Below, in pieces: positions 10,930 through 23,860 of a stretch of DNA of 64,000 nucleotides. Made by a program: the position numbers and the translations under genes. Origin of the DNA: Emergomyces orientalis. Taxonomy: Eukaryota; Ascomycota; Eurotiomycetes; Onygenales; Ajellomycetaceae. The notes below the pieces were generated by a model. It was given only the letters and a program-made list of their open reading frames with translations. It did not search any database and was not told the DNA's origin. The stretch lies in the NCBI GenBank assembly GCA_002110485.1, contig MOWL01000045.1, positions 1,798,001 through 1,862,000 of the forward strand, written 5' to 3'. Within the stretch, counting starts at the first letter, position 1, and each line of letters begins with the position of its first letter.

Positions 10930-12128
10930 ATGCCTTCAGAAGGTGTCCCGAAGTGTCAGCGCTGTCGTAAGGACCACAAAAGGGTAAGTAATGCATACGG
11001 CCGTCTATGGGACTTCCATTGCTGATGCAGACCTAGTGTTCACCAGGGGTCCGCTCATGGCCAGGGCCAAAATGTGACCGCTGTGAAAGCTATGGGTACG
11101 AATGCTCGGAGAACATGATGGCTCGACGGTCATCGCAAAAGGTTATTGAATCTGTCCGCAGCATCAGCCGTCCTGTGGAGAACGAACCCGGAAACTACCA
11201 GCAGGGCCCAACTCGACCACTATTAACGCGACCGTCGCAGCCTCTGGTAATTGGTTCGATGCCAGAAACCGAACCCCGCCAATCGCCTTTCGTTGGGTTA
11301 TTTTTGTACCTCAAAAATATCAATTGGCAGACTTTGAGTTGCCCTTCTGCTGAATTTGGGCCAGACCCATTTGCTGCAATGTTTCAATCGCATACATGTG
11401 TTCCGAATCTCCTTGGTACCCCTCTTGGAAGGCGCCGAATGTATCTCGAAGTCTTTGCTGAGAGCGAGCGGCTAAAGCAGAACCCCCCTTCACCACCTCT
11501 GCCATGTAATCACTCGCTAGAAAATTCTATCATAACGGCCATAGTAACTAGGATACAACGAGAACAACATCGCAAGGCAATGAACTATAGTTTCGAGGAG
11601 CTATCGAGAAGGTGCAGCAATTACATTCGTTACGGCAATTACTGGAACAAGTTGAGAATAATGCTCAATACCGACGAAGTGCTCCTGATCGACCCAACAT
11701 ACTCCTTCGACAAACCCAACCCTGATACAACATTCGAGACTGCGGTCCATATTTGGTTATACCGGATCCCTGGGTTGAGGGAATTCTGCCAGAAATTGTC
11801 GGGACTATCTCATATGATCTTGGATTTGGCAAGGACAGAGCCTAGCTCTCCGGTACGGGCTTTTTTGGCTACGAAGATCCTTGATCGCCTTAACGAGGTC
11901 CTTGGTCCCGGAGCTGTCTCCTTTCCTCAACTTTCACAACCTTTCTACAACATTAACAAGAACGGTTTTAGTAATAATGGCCCCTCCTATTTGACCACGG
12001 CCACAATTGACGGTTCGCCTATGGAAAATCGAGACGGGGAGTCAGATGATAGCTTTTCATTTGATGATGCCAGTCTCCAGGCCGGATTCGGACGTGGCTA
12101 TGTCTATCAGGGTCCTTGGAACAGTTGA
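10930..12128 (+). CDS. Small Zn2Cys6 zinc-cluster protein, 381 aa
   Basis: Two exons, 10930-10983 and 11037-12128, joined in phase 0 by a 53-nt intron (gtaagt...ctag). Splicing creates a perfect binuclear zinc cluster, Cys9-x2-Cys12-x6-Cys19-x11-Cys31-x2-Cys34-x6-Cys41; the intron falls directly before Cys19. Using the nearer upstream AG as acceptor would leave an in-frame TAG, so this acceptor is required. Zn2Cys6 domains bind CGG-type DNA as fungal transcription regulators. The remaining 340 residues show no fungal-specific regulator middle-homology region that I can recognise. They hold a helical stretch (KAMNYSFEELSRRCSNYI) and an acidic, Ser-rich C-terminus. It could be a short regulator lacking the usual domain or a lineage-specific family. 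Targets are unknown and it has no close neighbours. Confidence 0.8.
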
Positions 12129-15123
12129 CTATTCAAAAGCACCTGTTGTTGTCCATTCCGACCTCACTCACCGCTTAGCGTCAATATTCCTTGCCCCGCC
12201 TGGCCCTTGGTTTGGCTGCTTGAGTGGCTTCGTTCCCATTTCCAAGTCCAAGTCCAATTTCAGTTCCCTTTTTTGAGTCTGCATTTTCTTTCATTTTCCG
12301 GGTGAGCGGTTCCGACTTGAGGAACGCCAGTTCTCCTAGGCGTTAAATTTTTAGCTATTCAATGCATAGGTCCGTGGGTCTTAGGAATGATATATGTTAA
12401 ACCCTTTCGTATATTATATGCATGAACGCTGTTCAATATAGTTAAGACCGTATTTTTGGGTTTACTTCCTTCTCTCCTTAATGAAAAATGAATAAGCCGC
12501 GTCTATACTTTCGTACGCTGCCCGGGAACGAAATATCCACATTCCATGCAAGGTAAAAAACTAGTGAATTGTGGAAAGACCAATGATCCCGAGGTATTCT
12601 CGTTCCATGGATTTGACAAGTTGGGAGCAATAGGATATGCATGGTGGGAAGCCAGTGTGCTCAGCTACCTGCTCTCCCCGATCATCAACAACGACGTGGC
12701 AAAGATGCTTCGGAAACAACGATAGAGCAAATTAAGTTCAAACATCTTAAGGCACCCCCCACAAACGCGTATGCAGCCAGTACTCACATCACAAAGCCCT
12801 CCTGGCTAGTTCTTAAAAGGGGCATTCACATAGAATTGTCAATACCATTTAACTTGTCTTCGGGTTGACTCCTTCCGGCCGAACTATTACTTGGTTGGTG
12901 GGTGGCTGGAAAACAGACGAAGCGGGGAGGGGTCTTCCTAGACTAGACATTCCTACCCCTCACACGGAGAATAAATGACATTTCGTACCAGATTTGTATG
13001 GGCCTGTGTAAGCCTCTAATCGGTTGCCGCTCATTTCTGTTGGGTTCAGGCCAATGGATATGTTCACTCGTCATGTTACTGGACCCAATACTTGGACAAT
13101 TAACAAATTTATGGGTCTGGTGGTATGGAAGCATGTTTTCATGTTTGGGGTTGCCTATTATGTTAAGATTTGATATAGTAACGGTTTTCACTGCTTGTAA
13201 AACAATAATCGGAGGAATAAGAAAAGTTTCAAGGGGGTTACGTGAATAGTGGGGGTAAAATTTGACATATGCTGTCTGAAACTTCTTTCAGAACAAAAAG
13301 ATTTTGCTCACCGCTTGCGATACCGCCCTGATGGCATAGAGGCTGCCGGAGCGCAGGGGGGGCGGACAAGCGTGTATCCTGTAATAATATACCCCGGAAG
13401 GTACGGTACGTGCATGTCAAGAGTCGTGTTCTCCTCACGGAGGCTACTCTTCTCTCCTCATCACTAGTATAGAATTCGACGCCAGTAAATGCCGCAGGCA
13501 GGCTTCCATTTCCCTATTTGAGCTTAGTATACCAAAATAATATCCAGGATCGAGATGTGAAACAAAGGGTGGCTGATGAGCCCTCGATTTTTATCAAAGG
13601 TCGTTGGTTATCGAGGGCTGATCAGGGAAAACAAAGAAATCGACCATAACAGCCCAACAAAGGAAAAGTACGTTGTGCAGCGGCGAAACAGAATGGGCAG
13701 ATCCACAGGAAAATGGGTACTTGCCCTTAGGAATTAATTTGCGACTGTCATCTTTGTAACATCTCGTTGACCCATGAACATACATGTACCGTACATGGGT
13801 ATCTGGGGAGTCATTCCGTGAGTGGCATGCACAATTCAAGGCTTGCGAAGCAAGGCATATATTTGTAGAATAGATTGTAGTGTCGTCTCATTCAGAGCGC
13901 AGACTTCCAAGGCTGCTACTTGTCTGGAATATCTCCTCGTAGAGGGAGGAGCAATGCGAATCCGCGAGCGGTTGCGAAACCAATACAAATGAACCCTCAG
14001 GACACCAGTCGCCTGATTTTAAATAACTGGTTGTCATGAAAGCCGTACCAGGCACGCGTGGGCACGTCCAGGACAACAATCAACGACACGTCTTAATCCA
14101 GCTTGCTGGATCCAAACGATATAGCTCCCTCCGCATAACTGACACAATAGGGAGCATCTAGAGGGTGCTTGGGTTCGAAATGCCATCAAAAACTTTCTTT
14201 TTCTTGCAGATCATCTTTATTGGATGATTTTTATGGTACTTTGCTGTCACTTGAATATGCGTTTTGGTCCCCTTCAAACAGAAGGGGAAGGCAAATTTTT
14301 ATCGATCTCTTGGCAAAGAAACAGCGGTCCCGGCAGGCTGGGTAGCCGGAACGTGTCCGCTGCTTCCCCCACCAATGAGGCCCTATGAAAGTTTGGAGTT
14401 CACCCATTTGTGTTAATTGATGCATACGCAGACGTTATGCATTTAATCCATTCAGATTGTTGTGTTTAGCCTGGGCGGTGCATGCTTGACAAGAACAACG
14501 CCTAAGTTGTGAGTGTGCCTTGCAGCTTCTGAATTTCAGAAGATAATTGATTAAGGGAATTGGGAGCACTCCACCTACTGATTTAACTTTAACAGGGTGT
14601 CGAATGTAGATGCGTGAACATTGTCCAAGCTGACCACGAGCCGCAAAAGCGCTATTGTTTAGATGCATCGGTTATGAAGGAGCTATGGAGTGGCAGATGA
14701 TCACAAGGACCTTCAAATCAGATTTGCCGTTGGTTCCAAAATACCAACTGGTAGATAGATTCTGTTCATGTGGACGACGGGGAAGCTTCAGTTTTCATGC
14801 CACAGAACGAAGACATTGAGTTATCAAAAATTTTCATTCGCATCAAAAACTATAAGTGGCATCATTATCACGGTATTCCTGGATAAAAAGACAAGTGGTG
14901 TTGCAAAGAAGAGAGTTGTAATTCTGATCTGATTACTCTGTTGATCGCTCCGAATAACCAGCCACAAAATAGTTGGGAGCAAGCCAACATTCAGGCTCTA
15001 GCTCAGGACCCTTCTATTTGATCACCGTACCTATTGTAGTGCGGCAAACGGGTGGACTAACTCCCGACATGTGGTAGAGTGTATTAAGGAGGCGGCAGGT
15101 CAGAATTGAGGGGGTCGATACTA
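12129..15123. other. 3-kb gene-free region
   Basis: I see nothing supportable as a gene. Open frames are short, overlap each other on both strands and have no recognisable motif. The right end is the 3' flank of the membrane-protein gene ending at 15124. Confidence 0.5.
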
Positions 15124-16066
15124 CTAAGGCGACTTTAACTTTAAGTCATTGTTGGTATCGGAGAGACTGATGGGCGGTTCTATAGCATTTACGATTTCCT
15201 TGCCGAAATAACAAGAGGCGTAGCTGGGGACCACAATCCAAAGCCCACTAATTCCATAAAGAGTGATTGGTTAGCCAGATGAACAAAAGCCGATGCAGGA
15301 CATGTTGGTGTATGGAAGCTTACTTCGGAATGATCCACAGAAAGATTAGAGTCCAGAAGCTGTTGTGTCCTACATTGTCAAATCCGGAACAGGCTTCATT
15401 AAGAGCTGAAGTGAAGATATGTTATTAGCCAGTGACAGAGTAAAAAACAGAAGATATAAGTGGCTGGAAGTGAATAATCAATCTGAGTAGACAGAGGCAA
15501 GCCAGAAAATCTTCGGAGAACTCACCATATAATACTGTTTTACTGACTGTCATTACGCTGCCACTGAAAACCACGAGCAGCGCAATTGCTCCTAACCTTC
15601 CATCAATTGACTTTTGTGGGCCTAAGAAACTGCTTTTCTCTGCTGACTTGCTTTTGCGATCGCCCTGGCGGTCGGAAGTCGTCCCATACTGAAAGAGCAC
15701 AAATAGGTAGAAAAAGTAGCAAGCAGTTTCAACTAAGTTCATTAAACTTTGGGCACTTGTGAACCCGTTTCGATTGTTCCATGCAGGCCAGCCATAGATA
15801 TAGTCAATGGTGCCATATAGCGCATAGGGCTTCCAGAAGTAATGCAAGCTCCCCCCAGGCATGCTATGTGGTCGAAGCAAAACATAGCTAGCATCCCAGA
15901 GAACGACAGGAATGGATATGGATAGCCAAAGTGTCACAATCACCGATGGAGTGTGTCGCCATTTCCGAGCACCAACATACCTACCCCGTTCTATTTCCAT
16001 TTTCTGTGCTAGACTTGGTGTTGTTGGCGGAGGAAAGTCCCTGGGATGATGGCGGGTTGACACCAT
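15124..16066 (-). CDS. Polytopic membrane protein, EXPERA-like, 248 aa
   Basis: Three exons on the minus strand: 15526-16066, 15324-15405 and 15124-15247, with GT-AG introns of 120 and 76 nt in phases 1 and 2. Splicing turns a dead-end frame into a continuous protein: SKTVLY is followed by ALNEACSGFDNVGHNSFW, then LIFLWIIPNGLWIVVPSY and a polar tail. The start at 16066 (MVSTRHHPRDFPPP) is preferred; an in-frame ATG at 16183 would add 39 residues. Four or five membrane helices are evident, with the motif VLLRPHSMPGGSLHYFWKPY and then YALYGTIDYIYG. This arrangement recalls EXPERA/emopamil-binding-type sterol isomerase folds, but I assign the fold only tentatively and know of no proven substrate. 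It is probably an ER membrane protein. The gene stands alone between two long gene-poor stretches. Confidence 0.8.
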
Positions 16067-19000
16067 AGTCGCAAAGGAGGATGATAGAGTTGCGAGGGAA
16101 GAATGAAAACAAGGGTCACAAATAAATATGCTGCGCCGGACAGCAATCCGGTTGGTGTTTTGATGAAGAGACTTCGAGGTCAAATCAAGGCGGAAAATAA
16201 CAGTTGCCTTTGCTCGAGAGGCAGCAGTCGCTGAGAAAACAATATCGTGGGATTTGGCTGGTTAATTTGAGGTGAAAGCTGTTGTTTCAAAGCCGAATTC
16301 AATATCAAAGCGATACCCGCTAACATAATAGGTAATCTTTACTGCTTACGACAGGAGAGGAGAAGAGAGGAGAACGGGCCAGCCTTGGTGATGATTAGAA
16401 ATGGTTAGGGAGGTGGGAGCTAGCCACAGCCAAGATGTTACATCCCAGATTAAGATTACGCAGTAGAGAGCCATCAGATCTTAAGAAGTTCAGGAAATCC
16501 AGCCATAAGATGGAGGAATTTATGAACATTGACAACCTGATTCTCAGATTCTTGAAACCATAAGCCCATGAAATAACGTCGTCTGTGGCTCTCGTGGGTG
16601 AAGGCGCCAAGTCATGTGAATCTAGGCTCTCGCGTTTAAATTCATCAACACCAAACAGGTTTATACTATATCTTCGTACCGTTCTCACGACCACGCTCTT
16701 CCCCCTCGTCCTTATCCTGTTTAGAATTTTCTAAGCAAACGGAAATATGCGATGCTCCTTATGCCCGAGGTATACGAAATCTACTGCAGAAAACTATATG
16801 CAGGTTCATTACTGGTTAATCTAAACCCTCTGAATGAGGCCAGCATGCACACAAACGTTCGCGAATCACCTGGTTCCAATCCTAACAGCAATGTCCCTGG
16901 ACGTAATATCTAGTTCTATCTTGTGTCGCAGACGCAAAAAATGAACACGGATTAGTCCAATGCTCGACACATGGACGCTCATACACAACGACGAACAGCA
17001 ACAGGTCAATCGCAAACCGAGCGACTTGAGACCTTCCATGAGGCATTCCAACTACGAATGACATTGCTCAAATTAAAGCTAACAGGATGCCCGGAACTTT
17101 CCAAGCCTATTACCTCGTCCGCTAATTTAGGGTCATGGGAAACACTGCGCAACGTGACGATGCGGGAATAGCCCCGCTTGATAACCATTGAATGCCTGGG
17201 CTAAATCATAGAGAATTCTATCTTTATGGGGCTCTTTGGAGAATAAAGAATAATACTTGCAGACTTCTAGCAAGCATCGTCCACATAGTGGTTTTTTTTT
17301 TTTTGGAATTTCCCAAGCTCAATTACGGCTTTATATTACGTAGCAAGTTTCCAGATTGCAATGCGTGAAGACATTAAAAGGAGCCTGGAAAGAGCATAAA
17401 ACACAGTTGGCTAATATGTAATGCTTCTTTGCACCGGGTTTCGCTCTTTAAAATTCATCACAAAATTGATGTGCTGGTGTGCTCGTTTTTTATGTTGAAC
17501 CTCCCTGAAATTTTAGACCTGTTCATCAATGCGACCAAAAACTCCGCATCTCAATATGAAGACATCATTGATATTTCAGCTTATTGAACTGAAGTTGCTT
17601 TTCTCATCCGAGGCTAGGGACACAATGCTGATATTTCTGGGGGAAAAATCACAATGTTGGCATGGAGGCTGCTGCCACTCCATCTTTCCTACCCATCACA
17701 ATACCTTCCAGAATTTGAACTCAGTCCTGCGGATTATGTTTGTCACAAGGAATTTCGACCTCTGCCATTTGTCTGCTCGATATCCATGATAATATGGCCA
17801 AAATGCGTACACACGTGCCAAAGGTGAGCGCCACAATCACTACCTAGCTCTCACGATGAAAGTGCATTTACCGACCACGAAGAGTCCATTTTTTTGTCCT
17901 ATTCTGTAAGGTGCACATAGCCCTTGAAAATTATTCCTCTGAACATGTATCTTGTTAACCGTTTCACAGAATTCTAAATTTCAGCACACGCTTTGAACTA
18001 GTATTCCGAATAATTATCAGCAGTAATATACCCATGAGTGCTTCAAGGGGATATAGGAGTGGTATATGAAAAAGCCTCGGTTTTACGCGAAGCAAATGCT
18101 CACAGGGGTAGAACACTGATCGGCAGAAGGGCATCCTATAAGGAAGAGGATGGAGTTGCCAGCGGACATTACTATTATGGTTCGAATGCCATCCCATCTT
18201 CGCAGAATTTTAGAAAATGTCATGGTCAAACCTAAGTATATTATTTAGCAGCTTGTGGAAGAGTTTACTAAGACACATTTGCAGTGATAAAGAATATTCC
18301 AGCTCACAAGAAAGGGTAAGCTACCTTCTTCCCTTCTCCTCAGTTGCTCACGAATATTAGACTGATATAGATGGATAAACGGGACAGCAAAATGCCCTTG
18401 GCTAGACATAAACTAGATTATTATAACTTCTCTCGAACAAGGAGACCTCCAATGGCGTTGATTGGCTGTTGGATCTAGATTCTGGGGCAAAAAGCAACTT
18501 TCTAGCAGCATCCCCCTGTCCAAAGACGGTTAATTTTAACCCACGCTGAAATTATTCGATGATACTATCCGTTTTGAACGATTTAGAAAATAAAAATATC
18601 TACAAATGGATTTTGGAGACTATCCTGGAGCGGAATTTACCCCCAACCTCTTTCTGTCCTGAGAGGTTCGCACTCTCCCCCTTTATCAAAAATTCCGTTC
18701 AGGGATATCGCTGGATGGTTTACATTGATCTCTGAGATCGGTCCAGAAAGAATGCAGAAAGAAATTTTCCGCTATCGACGATGAGCAGGCATCTAAAACT
18801 AAACGAGACATGCGTGAATCCCGAAGTATCTTTTCGTTTAGGCATTGAAAGACTTTAACCCCCAACCGCATTGACGTTGGATACTTGCGCTGTTCCCTTA
18901 TGCTCAACATTCAGTTACATTAGGAATCTTTATTCATAAGCTCATCATTTCGGTACTTTTGACTTCTTTTTTATTTATTAATTTTACTTCGGGGATCTCC

Positions 19001-20870
19001 GCGTGTGCTATGATTCTCTGATCGATGTTTCCCAAGGGCGTCCCCCACACTCCCTGCACGTCACTCAGGGAAAGTATTCCATACGAAGAATTTGGTTGCA
19101 ATGCGGCATGTGGCAAGGGTCCCTGGCTCCCTGATGAGTTGGACAGAAAGCGATTACTGTGGCCGAAAATACTTCGACCCGCCCGGGTTTGATGTACACG
19201 GTGCCATCTGTGTTGGGAAACCTCCAAGATGGGTATGTAAAAGCCGATTAGACGAGAGAATCAAGTATCCTTAGTAGGTAGTCTTCCTGCGTTCTACGAT
19301 GCCATGGTGAGATCTCCGATAAATATTGGAACAATTGGAACCTAGTGCAATTTGGTAGGATATATTGCAATTGGTACATAAGCGAAAAGCATCAGAGCTG
19401 GCTAACGCTCAAGCATTCCGCAGGACATGGCCTCTCTCCTTGGTGTTCAATCATCTCCGCAATAACACGATTTGTTTTCCAGCAAATTTGCTCTGGAGAT
19501 CATGCGGGGAAGTTTGCTTCTACTTAGTAGGCGGGTCCCCGGACCGGGTTCACTAGAGCTGGCCAATGCACAAACGTGAATGGGTACATTCCATGTCTCA
19601 ACATCCCAGGTGTGCTTTTACAAACTCAAAGGCCGAAGTAGAAGAAATTTGGCGAACTCAGTCACCAGGTGTGTAGTATTCTTTGGTGGACGTTGCACTT
19701 TGGGGAATTTCAGATCACTGCCTAAAGTTAGTGATCCCGCTGTTCTCGGATTTTGGTATGAAAATTTTCGGTCGAACGGTAGTAGTTCGACTCTCAAGCC
19801 TCGACCAGCCGAAACTCCGATAACCAATGGAGATATCGGCAAATTAGGAGTGAAAGCTCATGTAACGATCAATGTCCCCTGAATCTGGGCTCGCCAAAAC
19901 CTCACCATGTTTTCTAGACGATTGAAGTCATTCCAGGTCTCGCACGTTGGCTGGGAAACGCTGCTCTCGTCCGCGGTACACAGACAGCCACGCAAGGTGA
20001 AAAACTGGGTATATAATCTGTATTTCAATATCATTTTCTCAGCAGCCAGGAGTGGAGGACACACTAATTTGGTCTATGGTGCATCATTAGGAAGCTCCAA
20101 ACTGTCCCACTCCGCCACGCTTCAGGGATCTGCTGTTAATTAAAATATCCCAGCCCTACTGGAAAATTTAGCATACCACTCGCAAAAGTCAAACGCGGGC
20201 CAGAGTTTGGAGAAAGCGGTTAAAGCTACCATCCATTACACAGTAATGTTAATAGTGGCTTGCAAGAAACAAGAGAAAAGCTACCTCCAGTTAGCCAATC
20301 AAATTGTCTAGAGCAACAGGCACAATAACATGCGTTCTTCGCTGGGAAATTAAGCTGGTGAACAGGGACACGAGTATCCCTGCTTCCTGGCGTTGCTCTA
20401 GAGCTCTGCCAGTCCCACTGGTACTTGAAGCACTGGGTACAGCTGCAGCTTATGACGTTGCAACTATGCATGTGTACACTTGCCTGCTCATGCACGTTTC
20501 CCTGCTTCCACTGCTACTTCAGCTGTTCGTTCATGGTGCAAGGTCTTCGGTCGGGAAAAACTGCTCCATGTGGTTGTAATGCACACGAACTATTTGTTTT
20601 TCTGGTTCCGTTGGGCGTTGCTGTGTCGATCACCTGGGCAGCTGGCGGCCTTCCCAACTGGGATGATCACAACAACCTTACCTAGGTAGAAGCCATGCCA
20701 TAAAAGTCTCACATACGCCTCCTCTCTCTCTATTTTATTCTTTTCTACTCTCTGCTCTTATTCCTGTACCTTAAGGAGTGAATTGCAATACGTGAGCGAC
20801 AACTAGTGACGAATTTTCCGCGTGAGTTGATGTTATACTGGTAGTCGTTTGTGGAGTGCTTATTATCACC
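16067..20870. other. 4.8-kb gene-poor region
   Basis: No gene could be supported. Open frames near 16395-16694 (minus), 16866-17188 (both strands), 18934-19227 (minus) and 19580-19882 (plus) lack motifs, start context and splice partners. The last 150 bp has a pyrimidine-rich tract (about 20721-20770, mostly CT repeats), typical of strong fungal promoters, just before the beta-glucosidase start. Confidence 0.5.
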
Positions 20871-23860
20871 ATGCGGGGTGGCTTGCTTCAGCTTGCGGCA
20901 ATTGCCGTTGCTAGCTTGGCCGTAGCAGAGGTAGGTTTCTCTCTCTCTCTTCGATGGCTATACTATTATGCAATTATCAAAAAAGGCCAGAAAGACTGCC
21001 AAAATATGGGAAAGATGGGAAATTAACTCAATTGCAAACCCTAGGAGCCCCTAGCGTTTTCACCCCCATACTATCCGTCTCCATGGGCATCTGGACAGGG
21101 AGGCTGGGAAGATGCCGTCCAGAAAGCGCGGGATTTCGTTTCTCAATTGACCCTTCCCGAGAAGGTCAATTTGACAACAGGTGTTGGGTAGGTCCTACTG
21201 TCAAATACCAACTACATGCCATGATATTCGAGCTTCGCAAAGTGGATAGTCGAAATATAAGTCTGATTGCGAGATGTGCTGGTGCTAATTCGGATCTGTA
21301 GATGGATGCAGGGAGACTGTGTAGGTCAGGTCGGGTCCATTCCTCGTATGGGCTTGCATTCGCTCTGCTTGCAAGACGGCCCTCTTGGAGTTCGATTTGG
21401 TGAGCATTCATATGATGCCAGCTATCATGCACCTATTTTCTGACAGTGAGAAGCCGATTACGTTTCTGCCTTCCCCGCTGGCGTTAATGTTGCGGCCACC
21501 TTTAGTAAAGAGCTTGCTTATATTCGTGGGAAAGCACTGGGTGAGGAGCACCGAGATAAAGGCGTCGACATTGTATTGGGTCCTGCAATTGGACCGTTGG
21601 GCAGGTCGCCAGATGGAGGGCGAAATTGGGAAGGGTTCAGCCCGGATCCTGTCAACTCAGGGCTCCTTGTTGCAGAAACTATCAAGGGAATTCAAAGTGC
21701 AGGCGTCGTTGCTTGTGCCAAACATTTTATAGCCAACGAGCAGGAACGCTTCCGCCAGGCACCCGAGGCTCAGGGATATGGTTTCAATATCTCAGAAAGT
21801 TCAAGTTCTAATGTTGATGATGTTACAATGCATGAGCTATATCTCTGGTGAGTTTTGCCTATCTGCCATTTATATACACTAGCTTACTTGTACTAGGCCA
21901 TTTGCAGATGCGGTTCGAGCGGGAGTTGGTTCCGTTATGTGTTCCTACACCCAAATAAATAACAGCTACGGCTGCGGAAACAGCTACACGCAGAATAAAC
22001 TACTCAAGGCTGAACTTGGATTCCAGGGGTTTATTATGAGCGACTGGCAAGCTCATCATAGTGGTGTTGGCTCTGCTTTGGCTGGCCTAGATATGTCAAT
22101 GCCCGGCGATACTGTATTTGGAACCGGGCAATCCTACTGGGGAACCAACTTGACTATTGCAGTTGCGAATGGAACCATTCCGGAATGGCGAATCGATGAT
22201 ATGGCTGTTCGAATCATGGCCGCTTATTACAAAGTTGGTCGGGAAACGGCTAAAGTTCCCACCAACTTCAATTCGTGGACTCGGGATAAATTCGGCTATC
22301 AGCATGCTCTCGTTAAAGAACGCTACGGAAAAGTTAACCAGAGAATCAATGTTCGAGCCCGACATGCCAATCTCATTCGACAAGTTGGAGCAGCTAGCGT
22401 TGTGCTTCTTAAAAATACAGGGAGTCTCCCTCTGACTGCTTTGGAGAAGACTACTGCGGTCATCGGGGAGGATGCTGGGCCTAATCCTTTGGGGCCGAAT
22501 GGTTGTCCTGATCGACGTTGTAATAACGGCACATTGGCAATGGGGTGGGGTAGTGGTACTGCCGATTTCCCATATCTGGTGACCCCTGCAGAGGCCATCC
22601 AAAATGAGATCTTATCTAAAGGGGAGGGAGTGGTGGCGCCGATTTTTGATAACTGGGCGACGACTGAAATCAAATCAATTGCATCTCAAGCTACGGTTTC
22701 GCTGGTTTTTGTTAATGCCGATTCTGGAGAAGGATTCATTTCTGTTGATGGGAATGAAGGAGATCGCAAGAATTTGACCCTTTGGGAGGGAGGTGATGAT
22801 TTGATCCAAACTGTCGCATCAAACTGCAACAATACCGTCGTTGTGATACATAGCACTGGCCCGGTTTTGGTTGGCGGGTGGAATGAACACCCCAATATTA
22901 CGGCAATATTGTGGGCTGGTTTACCTGGCCAGGAGAGCGGTAACTCGATTGCGGACGTCCTTTATGGAAGAGTCAATCCAGGTGGCAAAACCCCTTTCAC
23001 ATGGGGTAAAACTGCCGAAGATTATGGCGCATCCATTTTAAAGGAGGCAAATGCAGGAAAAGGGGCACCCCAAATCGACTTCACTGAAGGCATCTTCATT
23101 GACTACAGAGCATTTGACAAGGCGAACAAAACCCCTATCTACGAGTTCGGTTTTGGGCTGAGCTACACATCGTTTTCATACTCTGACTTGAACGTTGAAG
23201 TCGTCAACTCTAGGCCCTACATCCCCGCCAAAGGCAAAACTGAACCAGCTCGCAGTTTTGGTGAAACCGATGGCAACCTGAGCTCATATCTCTTCCCTGA
23301 GGGCATGAGCCGGGTTACACGCTATATATATCCCTGGCTAAACACTACCGATCCCGCAAAAGCTTCCATGGATCCCCATTACGGGCAACCTACTGACGAC
23401 TATGTCCCCGCCGGTGCGACAGATGGTTCGCCACAAGAGCTCCTTCCTGCTAGCGGGGGGCCTGGTGGAAACCCTGGTCTTTATGACGGATTATATCAAG
23501 TAACGGCCACCATTACAAACACCGGCTGTATTCCCGGAGATGAAGTCCCACAATTGGTAAGAAATTATACTCAAATCAAAATGGCCCTTTTATTGAAACC
23601 CAACGCTAATTTAAAATGTCTAGTATTTATCCTTGGGCGGCCCCAACGACGCCAAAATCGTTCTTCGTAATTTTGACCGTTTCACTCTTGCTCCCGGGGA
23701 AGCGAGGGTCTGGAAGACCACTTTGACCCGACGTGACTTATCCAACTGGGACCCTGTGTCACAGAACTGGGTGATTACCAAACATCCAAAGACTGTGTAT
23801 GTGGGAAGCTCGTCACGAAATCTCCCACTAACGGCACCTCTATCATCCAATGATTGTTGA
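20871..23860 (+). CDS. Secreted GH3 beta-glucosidase, 863 aa
   Basis: Six exons: 20871-20930, 21045-21187, 21302-21399, 21454-21847, 21897-23556 and 23624-23860. All five introns are GT-AG and keep frame, giving 863 residues, the usual size of fungal BGL1-type enzymes. Exon 1 encodes almost exactly a 19-20-residue signal peptide. The GH3 N-domain follows, with GRSPDGGRNWEGFSPDP, KHFIANEQE and the catalytic nucleophile Asp281 in GFIMSDWQAHH. The C-domain includes LLKNTGSLPL and a Ser/Gly/Pro-rich linker, and a fibronectin-III-like end carries GDEVPQLYLSLGGP. Several N-x-S/T sites suggest glycosylation. The enzyme releases glucose from cellobiose and other beta-glucosides outside the cell or in the wall. 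The fourth exon uses an AAG acceptor, chosen because it restores GVRFADYVSAFPAG. Family identity is firm. Confidence 0.95.

Noticed and set aside
16395..16694. 99-codon minus-strand frame
   Set aside because: No recognisable domain. It does not join in frame by a clean intron to the downstream membrane-protein gene.
16971..17171. Possible leucine-rich-repeat fragment (KLKLTGCPELSKPITS)
   Set aside because: A single repeat-like stretch in a 66-codon frame, with no flanking repeats in any frame.
22096..22602. 168-codon antisense frame
   Set aside because: It lies entirely inside the fifth exon of the GH3 gene, whose coding sense is certain.
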